A stretch of DNA of 64,000 bases from Amblyomma americanum (Eukaryota; Arthropoda; Arachnida; Ixodida; Ixodidae): positions 548,185,531-548,249,530 of the forward strand of contig NC_135497.1 in NCBI RefSeq assembly GCF_052857255.1. The letters run 5' to 3'. Position numbers and translations under genes: made by a program. This document shows, one piece after another, positions 46,699 to 60,553 of the stretch (its first letter is position 1; every line of letters starts with the position of its first letter). Below the pieces are notes generated by a model, which saw only the letters and a list, made by a program, of their open reading frames with translations, was not told the origin of the DNA and did no database searches.

Positions 46699-47337
46699 AG
46701 GGTGTTTCACCTACGAATTTCCAGAGTTTTTAAAAATTGGCTTTTGTGTTAGAAGATAGCTTTTTTCAGCATAGCATTGTCAGCGGTGTAGTGCATCGAA
46801 ATGCAGACAAGGCGTCCTAACTAGCAGGCTGCTTAATTAGTATTCAATTGTTACCTTTTTACCTACTAGTTTTAGGCTCCTGTTAGGCCACCATAATATG
46901 CATTTTTTTAGAATTTCGAAAACGGAGTTAGCCTTAATGTTGTGTCTCAACAAATTTTCGCTATTTCAACGAGTTACGTGCACTGGAGAGGTTGTTTTGC
47001 CTGTAAGCTTCGCGAAAGCGGATGCATTTAGGCGCGATATAGCCAAAATTTTTGGGCCACAGCGCCGAGGGTAACCGCGTTTTCGAATTTTCTAAAAATT
47101 GATATGGATATTACTTATGGTGAGCTACACGCCTCTCAATAATTAAGGAGCCTAACAGTAATAGTTAAACTGTTAACTATTCAATATTCCTTAACCAGCC
47201 TGCTAATTAGCACTCCTTAAATGTATTATGATGTACTACATCGATGACAATGCTATGCCAAAACTCAAAAACAAAAAAAACTCTAACTCTTCAAGCGAAT
47301 TCTTAAAAATTGTGTAATATCTTAGGTGACACACCCT
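46699..47337. mobile_element. Foldback MITE-like element (unit B)
   Basis: Counterpart of 18923-19563, 639 bp, with the same terminal inverted repeats. Confidence 0.7.
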
Positions 47338-47873
47338 TTGTATAACATAGACATGGTGACGTAAAACATATTTGTGAGGCTAAGTTATACAAGTAGGTGC
47401 ACTGAAAAAGAAACTTAAACCATAACTTAGCGAGCAACAGTAGGGGTGCAGTTTTTTTTATCACTGAAGAAAGTGATATGAAAACATTTTTACAACCTTC
47501 ACGGGAGGTCGGAACTTAAAAGTTAAGTTGTTCATCACTGAATGCTAATGTGATGACGTCTCTCTAATTTGAACACCCGTACCTTGACACATCTTTGTAT
47601 TGTTAGCCTACTTTACATGAAGCTGGCAGGAGCGTATCGATTCAGTCGTCGGTCTGAGAGAGGTCATGCCAATTCGACTACTGCGCGTTTTGTGGATAAA
47701 ATACTTTTCGAGTCAAGCCAGTCACGCCGCGTTCTAGTAGGCACGGCGGCACTTGTGAGCATGCCCCTGCTCCTGCTGTTTACCAGCCAGATAATCTTTT
47801 CAGCCGTGTAATCTGCACAGTGATCAGCGAGCCAAGACATCCGCGGCCGACCCGACTAGAACCTTCCCTTGCA

Positions 47874-48254
47874 CTCCCCGATTCGACTCGTCGGCGTTTA
47901 CATGAACAGAGTAATCGATGTTCTTCCCGACAGAGAACCTCAACTTTGCCCTCTCGGTTTTAAAATGAACTCGACGAGTCGACAGAATCGGTACGACTCG
48001 GCCTGTTGGGCTGAGTCGCGCCGAAGTAGGTTGACTGAATGCGACCCGACCTTTGTGGGGTCGGTGGAAGGGAAGAGGAGAAAGTGGTCTTGTACTGGTG
48101 CTCGCGATCCTGGACGCCTCCTTTCAGAGCTCGCGTTGCAGTGCTCTGCGCTGACCATCGCCGCTGTTACCCGGATGGCGTTTACGTAAACGCGCGGTCG
48201 GCGAGTAGGGCTGACGTCTGACTCGACTCGCTCCTGTCGTGTTCACGTGAACAT
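47874..48254. repeat. Palindrome-rich segment (unit B)
   Basis: Counterpart of 20100-20480. The 16-bp palindrome lies at 48178-48193. Confidence 0.45.
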
Positions 48255-48339
48255 CGCTTTTCGCAGCGAACGTCAGCTGACATCGGCACCCTTACGAGGG
48301 CAATCCTTTCTGTAGTGCCTGCGGGCCTTGAAAGTATGC

Positions 48340-48395
48340 ATAAATAAATAATTAAATAAATAAATAAATAAATAAAAAGTAAATAAATAAATAAA
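48340..48395. repeat. (TAAA)n microsatellite (unit B)
   Basis: 56 bases, shorter than the unit A tract. Confidence 0.9.
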
Positions 48396-48944
48396 CCCTC
48401 ATGAGGGTCTTCTCAGCCCCACCTCATGAGGGATTAAGTCGGTGAGGTGAGGGAGGAAAAGGTGCACGGATTGGGGTGACAGTGCGTAACAAAATTGGCG
48501 CTTATCCTGGTTTAAGTTTACCGTGCGGGGCAAAGCAGATTCTAGAGCAGGCATGGACGCAGGGACGAGGACGGGATAAAAACAACTAAACAAGTATAGT
48601 TTAACGGCAAGGGTAGCAGGGGTACAAACGCCTTCCTTTTTATTATTATTTTATTTAGAAATACTGCAGACAGCTAGTGCTGCCCAAGCAGGAGGGCATT
48701 ACAATGCTTCGATAACAACTATTCAACTTTTTCCTCGTCAGAACATTAAACAATAGAGGGAGGGAGACAGTTCCACTTTTCAATCGTATGGGGAAGAACG
48801 ATTTTTGAAATACTGTTGTGCGTGCAAAATATGGCATTATTGCAGAATGATTCAGTCTCACGGACCTGAGCGCTGGGAAAAAAACAACATAATTGTCACT
48901 TGATAGGCGAATTTTGTTATAGTACAATAAATAAATAAACTTCA

Positions 48945-50355
48945 GTCTGGCAATCTGTCGCTGTATGGAGTGCTTCTAGTTTAATCTTGTTTAACATGTT
49001 GGTGACTGAGGAGGACATTTTATAATAGGATAAGATAAATCTGGCAGCGTGACGATCAGAGCGCTCTACCTTAATATCTTTAGTGAAATAAGGGTCCTAC
49101 ACAACGAATCCATACTCGAGAACTGGGCGAACAAGTGTACAATATGCTTCATTCTTTACATTTGACGGGGCACTCTTTAGTTTTCTGCGCAAGGAACAGA
49201 GTTTAGCAAATGCTTTGGAAGAAATGTTATTAATGTACTCGGCCCAACTAAGATTATTTTTAATTGTTAAGCCTAAGTACTTCACAGGCGAGACTGAATG
49301 AATATGCTGATAGCCAATGTCATACGAATGGGACGTTTTTTTTTTATTGTGATTGACATAGAGACTGTTTTCTGAAAATTAATTTGCATCCCACGCCGTT
49401 CGCACCAGTCCCCTAGGTTGCAGATGTTCTCACTGAGTAGGTTCTGGCTGTGATTATCATTAACAACTCTGTAGATTAGACAGTCGTTTGCAAATAGTTT
49501 AACAACAACAGATTCATCAATCGTGAATGTCGTAGCTTCACCTGATTTGATTCGGGTGTTCGAAATTACTATTGCCTCTTTGATTTTGTTAGCAGCCATT
49601 TTGTAAGGTAAATTGATCACTATTCTTCACGGTTGTACAAATATGTCTCTATTATTTTTGTTCGGATTCTTGAGGAGTTGACTATACTGTTAGACTGCTT
49701 CTTCTACCTTGCTTTGTAGATGTCCCTAATAATTTCCCATCTATTTTGGAATCATCTTCTGTGTGCGTTCACCCTTTTCCACTCTCTTTATATTTACGGG
49801 CTCCACCAAAAATTGGTTCTTTCTGTTTTGTTAGCTGTTACCTTCGAATGTCTTTGGATAAGATTGTTATTATTATATAAGGCGTTGACTATATGTTCAA
49901 GTTGATTAACTGCGGCACTGTTGGCTTCAGCTGTATCCTTTAAACACGCACAGTTTTCTCGCTCTTTAAGAACTTTAAGCTCTCCCTTGTGTGTAAGCTT
50001 CCTTACTTTTGCCTCTGGTTGATCGAAAAGCTTAATACTTAAATACCTGTGGTCGCCATTTGTAAATTCATCTAGAACCTCCCATTAGACCAAATAAGAC
50101 GTCAGCTGTGGAGAAAATATTGTCAAGTCAATCCCGCGTCGTCCATGCTGGACTCGAACGTAGGAAAAGTGTTGGGATGATTTAATAATTCCAAGTTCCG
50201 GCACTGATAAAAGTTTCTATTTCAATTCCCTTGCCGTCGGTCTTATTTCTACCACAAGCTGAATTCTTGGCGTTGAAATCTCCTCCAGCAAATATGAAGC
50301 CATCGCTGTTATAAAATATTCTCTATATTTCTGTTAGTAGAGGTTCTAGGCTTTG
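48945..50355 (-). mobile_element. Minus-strand LINE remnant (unit B)
   Basis: Counterpart of 21190-22600. The GDFNAK motif is at 50266-50283 and FAND has the same catalytic change. Confidence 0.7.
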
Positions 50356-50500
50356 TGTGGGAAGACAGTAGCAAATAATGCATACGATGCTTCTTCCTTC
50401 CCAACTAAGTCTTACTGCAGTGATATTATGGATAGCTTATAAGGAGAATTACTATTGCTGTACTTGGTTGACCCGGAACCGCTATTATTTTATCTTTAAT

Positions 50501-50595
50501 TCATCATCATCATCACCACCATCAGCCTGACTACGCCTACTGCAGGGTAGTAAATGCCTCTCCCATTTCTCTCCAATTAGCCCTGTTCCTGAAGA
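50501..50595. repeat. Tick-type ATCATCATC repeat (unit B)
   Basis: Counterpart of 22746-22840. Confidence 0.5.
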
Positions 50596-50876
50596 AGAGA
50601 CCGGTCTTGTTTTAGCTGCTTTCAGGGCGTACTTCAGGGCGTACTTCATGCCTGCAAAAGGGTTGAGCACATACTCCACCTTCACTGGCTGCAGTCTCAA
50701 AAAAGCCCGAACATAGAACAAATCCGCCCACAAAAATATATTAGAACATTCGCTGTTTTGCCTTTTGTCGTAGCACGCAATGTACGATACCATGATATAA
50801 CCTCACACACATGAAATGCGAAATGCAAAAGCTTATCAGTGCTCGCGAGAAGAGGATTTCATAAGGACTTTAATAC

Positions 50877-51060
50877 TGTTCTGTCTTCGTCATGCTAGAG
50901 TGCTGCGGGTGCGCCGAACACTTCCATTCCTTCTTTCCGCTCCCACTTCCGTTTACACATCAGGGGATAAAAGCCATCACACGCCCCAAATACACGTCTT
51001 CTATGTTCGAGCTGTCAGTGCCTAGTAACGGTCCTGGCCGCAGGCCGTGGCTATGCAACA
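50877..51060 (+). repeat. 5' LTR (unit B)
   Basis: One substitution from 23122-23305 (AACGGTCC instead of AACTGTCC). Confidence 0.85.
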
Positions 51061-51853
51061 CTGGCGACGAAGATGGGATATTCCACAGTCGGTGAAAGTA
51101 GACCCGGAATCGGCATCCGCGAAGGCAGCCTCACAGACGACAAGCATGACTCATCATATGCTACCTGCATTCAACGAAGATACAGATAAGTGGAAGCCGT
51201 ATCTCATTAAAGCAGATGCCTACATTGAAGCTAATGAAATCACCGATTCGGCCAAGAAGAGAGCACTGCTCGTGGCAGCATTGAGCACACAAACCGTGGA
51301 AGTATTAGCCGTCAAGGTCGCACTGCGAGCCCCAAAAGCTTTGAGCTTCGAGCAAGAGCTCGAGGTGCTGAGCGAGTACTATGACCCGAAGCGACATGAA
51401 ATAGCTGAGAGTTTCAAGTTTTTTAATCGCTCCCAGATGGAAGGGGAATATGTCACGTAGTTCTTGGTGGAAATACGGCACATAGCCGATGACTGCAATT
51501 TTGGCAACGCCCTGGAGCGGATGCTCAGGGATCGTATTGTGTGCGGTGTTCGGTCGAGGGCCCTACAGAAGCTATTACTTGGAAAGGCCGACATCACGAT
51601 AGCGGAGGCTGAAGCGCTCGCAATTTCGGTTGAAACTGCTGAAAATGACGCTTTGAAAATGTCATCAGAGCCAAAGGCTCTATTGAAATTGCATGCAGCT
51701 CGAAAAACGCCCTCCGGGGAATACAGAAAGGCTGAAGAGCATCTGTAATGCGGAAGGTATGGCAGCTCGAAACACGACGATGTCAGTTGCGGATGAGCAA
51801 GTGCGTTGTTGTCGCTGTAGGCGGCGGGGACACCTTGCTAGGAAATGTTAAAG
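51053..51853 (+). pseudogene. gag remnant (unit B)
   Basis: Counterpart of 23298-24098. Open for about 137 codons, to a TAG at 51458-51460, because it has GAAATC where unit A has a stop. The zinc knuckle is intact. Confidence 0.65.
51062..51079 (+). promoter_or_regulatory. Primer binding site, tRNA-Ser type (unit B)
   Basis: Same site as 23307-23324, with one G-to-A change. Confidence 0.7.
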
Positions 51854-51994
51854 CCACCCTAACCGCTGAAGGTTAGCTGCCAGAGCGATGCAAACAGTTG
51901 CACTGGGAATAACGGAAACCACGCCAATGGACGATGGCAGTGACGAAGTCCACGTTAGGAAATTGGTTTCTGAGCGTAAAGATCTTCTCGAGCC

Positions 51995-53256
51995 ACCAAT
52001 ACGCCACTCATTTATATGGAGCGGCGTTCAATTAGCAATGGAAGTCGACACCAGGTCGCCAGTATGTCATTTCTAAGGAACAGTACAGGAAGCATCAAAA
52101 CCATTGGCCTGCCTAGAAGCCGTCACGTGTGAAGTTGTGCTACGCAGTGCGGTTTGCGGTGCTAGGTGATCTGACATTACGTGTCGGCTTCAGAGACGTG
52201 CTCGTGGACTGTCCCCTCATGGTGTTCGACTGCGAAGGGCCAAGCCTATGCGGAAGGGACCTGCTGACGCTGCAGGACAACGCTGGCGCTCCGGTGCTAC
52301 ATTTGACTCCGGCCTGCGGAGCCACAGAAACCAGCGAAACGGACACCTGCAAGATTAAATCCATTTTCTCAGACTACCAGGACGTCTTCACCACGGAGCT
52401 CGGCCTAATGAAGGGTCCTCCAGCGAGCCTGCGCCCCAAAGATGAAGCAATACCAAAGTTTTGTAAGGCGAGACCCTTCCTTATGCCCTACGCGACAAGG
52501 TAGCTTTGGTGCTAGACCGACTCGTTTCCCTTGGCGTCTTATCGCCAGTCAGCCATTAGGATTAGGCAACGTTATAGCGCCGGTGCTAAAGAAAGATGGA
52601 TCGGTACTGATTTGTGGCAATGTTAAAGCTACATTGAACCCTGTTTGCGCAATCGAAATATATCCTATTCGTGTAATCGAGGATATGTTCGCAGTTTTAA
52701 GTGGCAGTGAATGATTCAGCACCCTCGACTTGCGAGACGCTTGCAGTCAGGTACCTCGAAGTCGCACGCAAACTCGGCGTCATCAATACCCAAAACGGCT
52801 TATTTTGCTATAATTGACTTCCTTTCGGAATATCGACTGCGCCGTCGATTTCGCACAGAAAAATCGACACGATTATCAGTGGTCTACCCGGCGTGCAAGC
52901 CTACATTGATGATGTAATCGTATCCGAGAAGAAAGGCGATAACGGAGAGCGATTGAAATTCGTCTTAGAGCGTTTTCGGGATCATGGAGTGAAGTTGCGG
53001 TATGACAAATGCAAATTTCGACAACAAGCTGTTATATACCTCGGACATCACATTGAAGGCGAGTGCCTCTATTCAATCGAAAGCAACGTGAAAGCTATTA
53101 TGCACACCTTTTCCACGGAGCGTGACCGAACGGCGGTCATTTATCGGAATGTTGACGTTCGACGCGAAATTTTTTCCAAACATGTCAACGTACCTAGCAC
53201 CGCTGTATCAATTAACTATTGGGGAAAAACGCTCGGTGGCAATGGAAAGCACCGCA
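51995..53256 (+). pseudogene. Protease and RT remnant (unit B)
   Basis: Counterpart of 24240-25503. The protease triad reads Asp-Thr-Arg. YIDD is intact. The RT frameshifts are shared. Confidence 0.75.
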
Positions 53257-53389
53257 ACAAGTTGCCATCAAGGAATCCACGTCATCGTCATGATTCCCAT
53301 GTAATTCATTGTTAACCGCTGTTATTGCGCCCTCTCCTCATGTAGTGTCCCGTCAGGGACCCTTGAGGTTCAAATAAATAAAATAAAAT

Positions 53390-53970
53390 AAAAGTTTGAT
53401 GCAGCGAAAGAACGTCTGAAAAATGCTCGAGTGCTTGTACATTTCGACTGTACAAATGAACTCAAGCTAGAGTGTGATGCGTCGTCGCTAGGGGTCGGAG
53501 CAGTTCCATTTCATTCTAGCATCAACGTACATAGACCTATTGGTTTTCGCTCAAGAACACTGACTGAAGCAGAGCGGAACAACTCCCAGTTAGAATGTGA
53601 TGTGTTGGCGCTGATTTTCGGTGTAACAAAATTCCGGGACTATCTTCTAGGTCGTGAATTTACGTTGGTCACGGATGATCAACCTCTCGTCAGCCCTCTG
53701 AGACCTGACCGCCAGACACCGACTATGACGGCTGCGCGAATTCAACGCTGGGCACTGTACCTCGGAGGCTACAATTACAAGCTTCAGTATGTTCCTGGGA
53801 AACAACTACTCAACTCGGATGCTCTCAGCAGACTGACACAGCAGACCACCAGAGACAGAGGTGAAGGTGAGCCCCCGGAGTACGTCCTCCCACTCAAAAG
53901 CTTAGATGAAGGTGTGGTCTCAACGCGTGAACTGAAGAATCTAACGAATGTCGACTCGAAATTGCTTAAG
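53390..53970 (+). pseudogene. RNase H remnant (unit B)
   Basis: Counterpart of 25644-26217. The frame is open from 53431 and all four catalytic acidic residues are visible. Confidence 0.8.
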
Positions 53971-54422
53971 AAAGAGAGAGATCACTTTATTTGCACCCGT
54001 CAAAGAGTATGGGTGATCGGGTGAGACGCAGCTCCCCCTTTCACCTTCACCGTATGCCTCCCCCCTAGACGTCGGCCGGAATCAGTTGACTTCCGGCGGC
54101 GGCCTGGGCTTGACCGATGACATGTTTCTGGACTTGTCCTTCCTGGCTATGGAAGAAGGAACCCCATTACTCTTTGTTTCCATGTAGACCATGTAGCGCT
54201 GGTCAAGACCACAGCATGTGATTTAGGGTCGCTATGCTTTCAGTTTTTGCATTTGGAAGAGTGCACCTCAGGATGCCATTTGTGTAGGACATACAGGTTT
54301 GGAAAGGTAGCCATCTGCAGTTTTCGCCAGATTACTTCTTCCTTCTTTGTGAGAGATGTACGGGGGGGGGGGGGCAGGGTTCTCCTCCCCATTCTGTAGT
54401 GTTCTAGAATTTCACTGTATCG

Positions 54423-55697
54423 TAAGGTTCAACATTGCGTGTCGCGCGGTTGGCCACCAAGCAGGGCAAACATAAAGCCCGATTTAGCACTTTATTATGA
54501 GCGTAGACTAGAACTGTCCTTGGCCCATGACCTCGTATACTGGGGCAATCGCGTCGTCATACACAGTGACGCCAGATAGCGCTACCTGCAACTTCTTCAC
54601 GAAACCCACAAAGGATCATCGGCTATGAAAGCCGTGGCACGCTCCCTATTTTGGTGGCCAGGTCTTGACCGCGACTTAGAGTAGCGCGCGGCCAATTGTG
54701 GAAATTGAATAGCAAATTTACTTATGCCACCGGCTGCACCTCCCCTAGAATGTCCGTAGACTGAAGAACGGTGGTATCGGATCCAAATCGACTTCGCAGG
54801 ACCCGTAACTGGGAAGATGATCCTGGTTGTAGTGGACGCGCACTCCAAATGGATCAAAGCGATTCCTGTGAAGCATGCAAACGTAGAAAGCACAATAAAG
54901 GCTCTGAGGAGCATGTTTGCCCGCTTTGGTGTGCCACGTACAACGGCACACACTTCAAGAGTAAGGCATTTTCCACATTTACAGCAAAAAACATTACGAA
55001 CCTGTGCACAGCACCTTTTCACACACAGTCAAACTGCAGCTGCTGAAAGGGCGGAGCGAACGATAAAGGATGGTATTCAGAAAATAAAGGGTGGCGATCT
55101 CGACGAGAAATTGGTACTGCTGCTGTTCAATTATAGACGAACACCTGTGAAGACTGGGAAATCACCTTCAGAGATGCTCCTCGGGTATCAAATAAGATCG
55201 CGTCTAGACACCTGCTTCCCTGTGAATGTTGCAGGTCCAACTGAGGGGAGCCACGACTGGACACGGCCGCCAGACAGCAGCTTGTACGTCCGCAATTACG
55301 GACAGGGAGAGAAGTGGATCCCTGGTCATGTCAAATCGGCGACAGGAGCACGGATGGTAACCGTAGAGCCTCCCACTGCAATCGTCAAGCGGCAAGTCGA
55401 TCAGGTGCGCCGCCGCTCGGATTCATCACCAAGGTTTCCGGTCACCGATACGACTGCTCGTGGTCCAGGGCCCAGCCAGACGAAAGGACCCTGCACGGCG
55501 GCCAATGTAACCACTCCCTTGGAAGCGGCCGCCCCAGATTATTCTCCTGATACAGCCCAAATTGCGGGCAATAACATTCAACCTCGCACCTCTCTTCTCC
55601 CACCTACCTTGAGTCCGGCCGAAGCTTCGCAGTAAGTCCTGCGCCGGTCAACGAGGCAGCGGAAGCCAGTGCAACGGATCCATTTTGGAGGAGAGGG
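54423..55697 (+). pseudogene. Integrase remnant (unit B)
   Basis: Counterpart of 26670-27940. It keeps four bases (ACTT) lost from unit A in the NGTHF region, but the second catalytic Asp is missing here too. The last 11 bases are the polypurine tract. Confidence 0.75.
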
Positions 55698-55868
55698 TAG
55701 AGTTGTCTTCGTCATGCTAGAGTGCTGTGCGTGCGCCGAACACTTCAATTCCTTCTTTCCGCTACCACTTCCCTTCACACTTCAGGTGATAAAAGCCATC
55801 GCACGCCCCAAATAAACGTCTTCTATGTCCGAGCTGTCTCTGACTTTCCAGGCCGTGGCTAAGCAACA
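55698..55868 (+). repeat. 3' LTR (start of unit C)
   Basis: Two substitutions from 69-239 (GAACAC and GTCTCTG). Confidence 0.85.
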
Positions 55869-56689
55869 AATACATTGTATGGTTAGTCTGATTTGGCATG
55901 TTTGCATTTTCCTGCAACACCTGCCTTGCAACCGCACGTTGCTAGGACCAGGTGCCTGGTCTATATGACAGCTGTGTAAGAAAGAGGAACCGATAAAACT
56001 TTTCGAAGGCGCCGAGACGCATGTTCGCGCGATGCACCGGGCCGACACTTCGCGCCAGTTTCCGCTAAAATTTCTTTCAAATCGTGAACAAGGCGTGGTT
56101 AAAAAACCTTCATGCTTTAAGCCAGGTTACCTCCTTCAAGAAAACTTGTCAGTCCAAAAAGCTGTCAGAACCAAGTTTCTATGTGTCTTGGGAAGAGGCA
56201 GTCATTCGAGGAAGATTCGTGGAGGCCACGGCAACTTGCAGGCTTCAAAGCAGTCGCTCGACAAATGTCTGCGCTCTGTTGCTTCGAGCATCTCGGGCAT
56301 ACGATGGAATTGTTGCAGACTCTGCTCACGTGACCCATCCCCATGCACCTCCTGCACTGTAGCGGCTTCGGAACGATAGGCCGAACTTACTGTCGAAAAT
56401 GCCCAAGCTTCAAGTATAATGGTATACATTCAACCTCGAAGGTCAGCTTGATGCATTTATACCTGGCAAGGAACATAGGTAAATCGGCATCACATATGGC
56501 ACTGTCACCGTTTCAGATTACGCCAGACGTAGTGCCGCTGCCTTGGAGTGGGCGTACATACTATTGTCGAGTTTGGCGATGGCGATCAATATTTCTAGGA
56601 CGTCCCACCCCTTGGCAACAATGGCAATAACACTTTTATAGGATTTTATTCTCACGTCTTCGACCCCTCCCTGTACGAGGCTTTCCAGA

Positions 56690-57090
56690 GATATAGAGGT
56701 GCCTGACTGTTCTGAACGTTTAGGAGGACGGGTTGTTCATGTGTCACAAGCGAGACTGTTTGCGCCGGGGCACTTCGCGCCCAATTCACCTTTGACGGGC
56801 TTCATTAGGACGACTTGGATTGTCTGCGCAGTCTGCGCTTGGCCTTTCATAACGACCGCTACGAACCCGGCATCCGTCGAGGAGTCATAACTTGGCACAG
56901 AGTACACCAGTGTCCTGGCTGCTAGAATCCCTCATGTGGCAGATTCGCTTTCTCTGGAAGGCAGTTGCCGACCCACCAGGTTCTCAGGTAGGCCCAGCGG
57001 CCTCCACTTCCATCGCCGGGGCAAAAGGGAGCGGCGCCTCCTTGGTAATTTGCCCAAATACATTTAAAATGGTGTATCGAAGGCAGCGTT
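56690..57090 (+). pseudogene. Degenerate LINE ORF1-like remnant (unit C)
   Basis: Counterpart of 1060-1460, closer here to unit A than to unit B. Confidence 0.3.
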
Positions 57091-59185
57091 CTGATAAAAA
57101 ACAACTTCGTCTTCCTCATACTGACATGAGCTACCCTGTGTGGGGGAATGAGAATAGTCTTAGTTGCAAACAATCGCTATTTCAAGGAGGGCTTGCTGTG
57201 ATTGTGTGACCAGCGCCTTGTATTGTCTAGTACAGCGAATGTCTTAAATATAAAGGTTTCCGGAAACCCTCCAGCTAGTGTCACACCTGTAGCATAGTAG
57301 CAAGCGTAACTGATTCCCACCGGTGGGTGCAACAAGCACCTTGCTCTATCGAGCCCAAGTTGGATACGTGCAGGCTTGGTCGGGGTGGTTGCTGACACTT
57401 GCACGGCTCTTTGCGTTTATAAGGCGGGAGCTGGACTTTACATTGCTTTACTTCCCACGAGTTAACCCTATCGGACGAGTTAACCACGTCCTATCCTGTA
57501 CGGCACCCATAAAATAAGTACGTATATCTGCGCAAGAGACGCATATATACAGTACGCTGTACTTGACAGGACCGGGAAATATGCAGCGGAGTACCACGCA
57601 TGTGGCACTGCGCCTCGCTATGCTGGGGAAAGCACCACCACGGGGCTTTTATTTTTCCAGCATTCTGCCTGCAGCGCATACATGTTCATTAATTGATTAC
57701 TGTCTGCCCATGTTGTTGCTGTTGGATCAGAAGCAATGGCACATGTTTGGTGGTTTAAACAGGAGAAAAAGTCATCCAGACTTATCTCAAGCTGCTCATA
57801 AATAAAAATTGAGCATTTTGGGGAAACGAAAAACAAATTTTTAGAGGTTTTAAGAAGATTGGAATGAGACCATGTATTGGTGTAGTATGGTCGCAACTTT
57901 CGCCTTTTTTTCCCCAGAGGCATAAGGATTTGTGGGGGCTTTGAGTCTGCTTTGCGGAATTGTCCGCGCTGTACGTGCCTTTTAATGGTGTGCCACAAGT
58001 GATTAGTGTTGCAGTCACGTGGCAAGATAAGAAAACGGGACAATGAACAGTTGGCGCCATCTAGGTCCTTTTGCTACGGGAAGGTATACCAATTCATTAT
58101 ACGCCTCGCGATCATGTGACACAAGTGGGGACCATGGGATTACGTGCCGACGTTGTCACGTGCTCGCGCCATCATTGGGTCGCACTTTGGTCGGTGTTCC
58201 GGAATTTTTAACTACCCAGGAGAGTAACAGTGTTGTGAGTTCTTTGCGGGTATCTTTATAATTTTCGATTTCTTTTTGCCCGGTGGCTAAAAATTTATAA
58301 AATACTGCACTTTTTAATCCCAATGCAATAGGCAGAGACCCTTAAGACACAGTCGACGACGAAGTTGACAGCAGTGCGGACAGCGCGAGGTTGTGCGAAA
58401 CCCGAGATTTATCGGATCTCTTGCATTCTCGCTGAGAAGTTGATATGATTTGCAGATCATGTATGAGTCCGCGATATGCAACGAATTTACAGTCAGTGTC
58501 TCCATATCGCGTTCCTTCCATAATGCCTTCACTGTGCGACGATATGCCTGTCTCCGAATAGCGGGAGAACCGCGTGAAGTGTCCTGAACCTTGGCAGCCT
58601 ATCAACGAAGAGACCCCGCCAGTTGCCCGTATAGAGAATAACGTCAATCGAAACCCTCAGTTAACTCTCTGCACGGAGCCGGACGTGTTAAGGAGCGACA
58701 GGCTCGGCTGCGCTGAATGCAGTACTCATGGCAGCATTCGCCGCAACTGAGCCATACTGTTCCTCGAAATGTAGGCAAGGCCACAGTCAGGACCCTGCGA
58801 TAGATGGAGCACGGACAAAGAAAGTGATTTCTAAGAACTTCGGCGACAGGCAAGAGGATGTCGACCAGACTGTCCTCACTATAGTCGTCGTCGCGCGCTA
58901 TATGATGTTGGGGCAGTGGCGTACATTGCGAGGAGGAGGAGGAGTGGTTTTAGTGAGCACCGCTTGATGTCGCTACGTGCGCGCCAATCCAATAGAAGAA
59001 GAAAAGTAGCAAAAACGTACTTTGCTACTCGCTTAGCTGCGACTTCTGTCATTTCCATGCTCATAATTACTAATATACCCCATAGTACATGTCTCTAAAG
59101 CACCCTTTTAAGACAACACCGTATTCACTAGACGCGCCTTTGCTCATTCCAAATCATTTAGCTGGCGTGGTTTTGTGATGTAACC

Positions 59186-60391
59186 ATGAGCGTTGTTAAT
59201 CTGGACAAATGTGCGGGCCTTTGGCATTGGAACTGGACATCAGCGCCTTTGTTTCATGCGAGTGTGAAATGGCCACATGTCCCTTCCAAATACCTCTGGT
59301 GTTCCTCTTGACAAGTATAGAGATAACGATCACTTTTGGAAGGAGAAAATTCAAGAATTAACTGTCCACGCATGCGTACACAGAAATGGTCGGCAAAGGA
59401 ACTGTCTATACTCGCGCGCGCGAACTTATGTATCGTATACTGGTTCAGAAAGTGTGCTATTTGTTGCAGGTCCTTTCGCGCTTTCGACTTAGCATTAAAA
59501 AGTTTCATCGTATCTTTGCAGTATTTGTTTGGCAGTCCTCGTGGGAGAGGACTAAACGTGATAAGTTATTTCTGCGCTTGAGAAAAGGGGTTCTTTCCCT
59601 GCCACACATGTACTTGAGGCAGGTGGTGTCAAGGTTTATGTTTCTTCAAGATACACACGGCCGTTTCCTGCGGACTTTTATTCAATGGAGGCTTTCTTCG
59701 GCTTTGCCAAACTCTGTTATTTCCACTGTAGATGGGATGCGATACAGTGCAAGTAGATTTTTGAAAGCAGTGATCTTTGCTTTCAGGTTTATAAATGCTC
59801 GGTTCAGTTTGTCACGCGTAAGAAACTGCTAAAAGACTTGCTTGACTGTGTCTTCTCCAAGTCAATATATCGATATCCGTATGCACTGGAGGCCAAGGAG
59901 GAAATGTTTTAACAAGACGGTTGTGCCAGTGGGTGTGAAGACGTTTTTCTTCAAGTTGCACACTGGTGCGTAGCCGGTTAAAACATGGATGGAGGTGAAG
60001 GGACTGTTTTTACCACGGGGTGCTGACTGCTTGTTGTGTCACACACCAGAGTCAATAGAACACGTCTTTATTGATTGTTGGGATGCGCTGCTCTTTTTGG
60101 ACGTGCTCCAGCGTACTGTAAAGAAAGACTTACCCTTGACGTACGCCGTATGGGATACGATTCCTGGACGTTGAGGCGGATGTTTATAAATACGATGTAA
60201 TTTTCCTTCTTGGCCTGCACAGCATTTGGCGACGCAGGATGGCTGTACGATACTGCGATGAAGATGCACGGTCTGTCCCAGATTACTTCAAAGAAAACAT
60301 ATTTAAGCTACGTGAAGTGTGCAAGGAGCTATGTTTTGGAGATGAAGTTATCGAGTTGATGGGAGAATTGTGTTCCTTGAAACCGTTTTGA
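59186..60391 (+). mobile_element. LINE remnant, RT C-terminus and zinc finger (unit C)
   Basis: Counterpart of 3557-4762, closer here to unit B. Confidence 0.75.
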
Positions 60392-60509
60392 TCTTCTCAC
60401 GTGAGTGAATCAAATGTCCGCTCTTGATGTTAGAGAGTTCAGCGCAGAACATGTGTTTGCGATCTATTGTAAACTGTCAAAACAGGCAATGAAGACAAAA
60501 AAAAGAGCT

Positions 60510-60553
60510 GGCGTGGCGGAGTGGTTAGCGTGCTCGTCTCGCACCCGTACGCC
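60510..60553 (+). repeat. tRNA-like head fragment (unit C)
   Basis: Counterpart of 4881-4924. Confidence 0.45.

Larger units (their letters stand above)
27873..55629. repeat. Tandem unit B of the ~27.8-kb direct repeat
   Basis: Full second copy, 27757 bp, collinear with unit A. It is shorter mainly because it lacks about 101 bp in the first third (near 34523) and has a shorter TAAA tract (48340-48395). It carries its own lesions, such as a frameshift in the MULE exon near 37563-37576, and has lost some found in A, such as the gag stop codon. Stretches not listed separately hold the same content as the matching unit A stretches; subtract about 27750-27880 to find them. Confidence 0.97.
50877..55868 (+). 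mobile_element. Ty3/gypsy retrotransposon across units B and C
   Basis: Second complete copy at the equivalent site, with AATAC at 50872-50876 and 55869-55873. Layout: 5' LTR 50877-51060; primer site 51062-51079; gag 51053-51853 (open through the unit A stop, then TAG at 51458-51460); protease with Asp-Thr-Arg at 52047-52055; RT with YIDD at 52902-52913; LINE insert 53264-53389; RNase H 53390-53970; minus LINE insert 53971-54422; integrase 54423-55697; 3' LTR 55698-55868. It shares most lesions with the first copy, so the copies arose by duplication of the unit and not by new insertions. Confidence 0.85.
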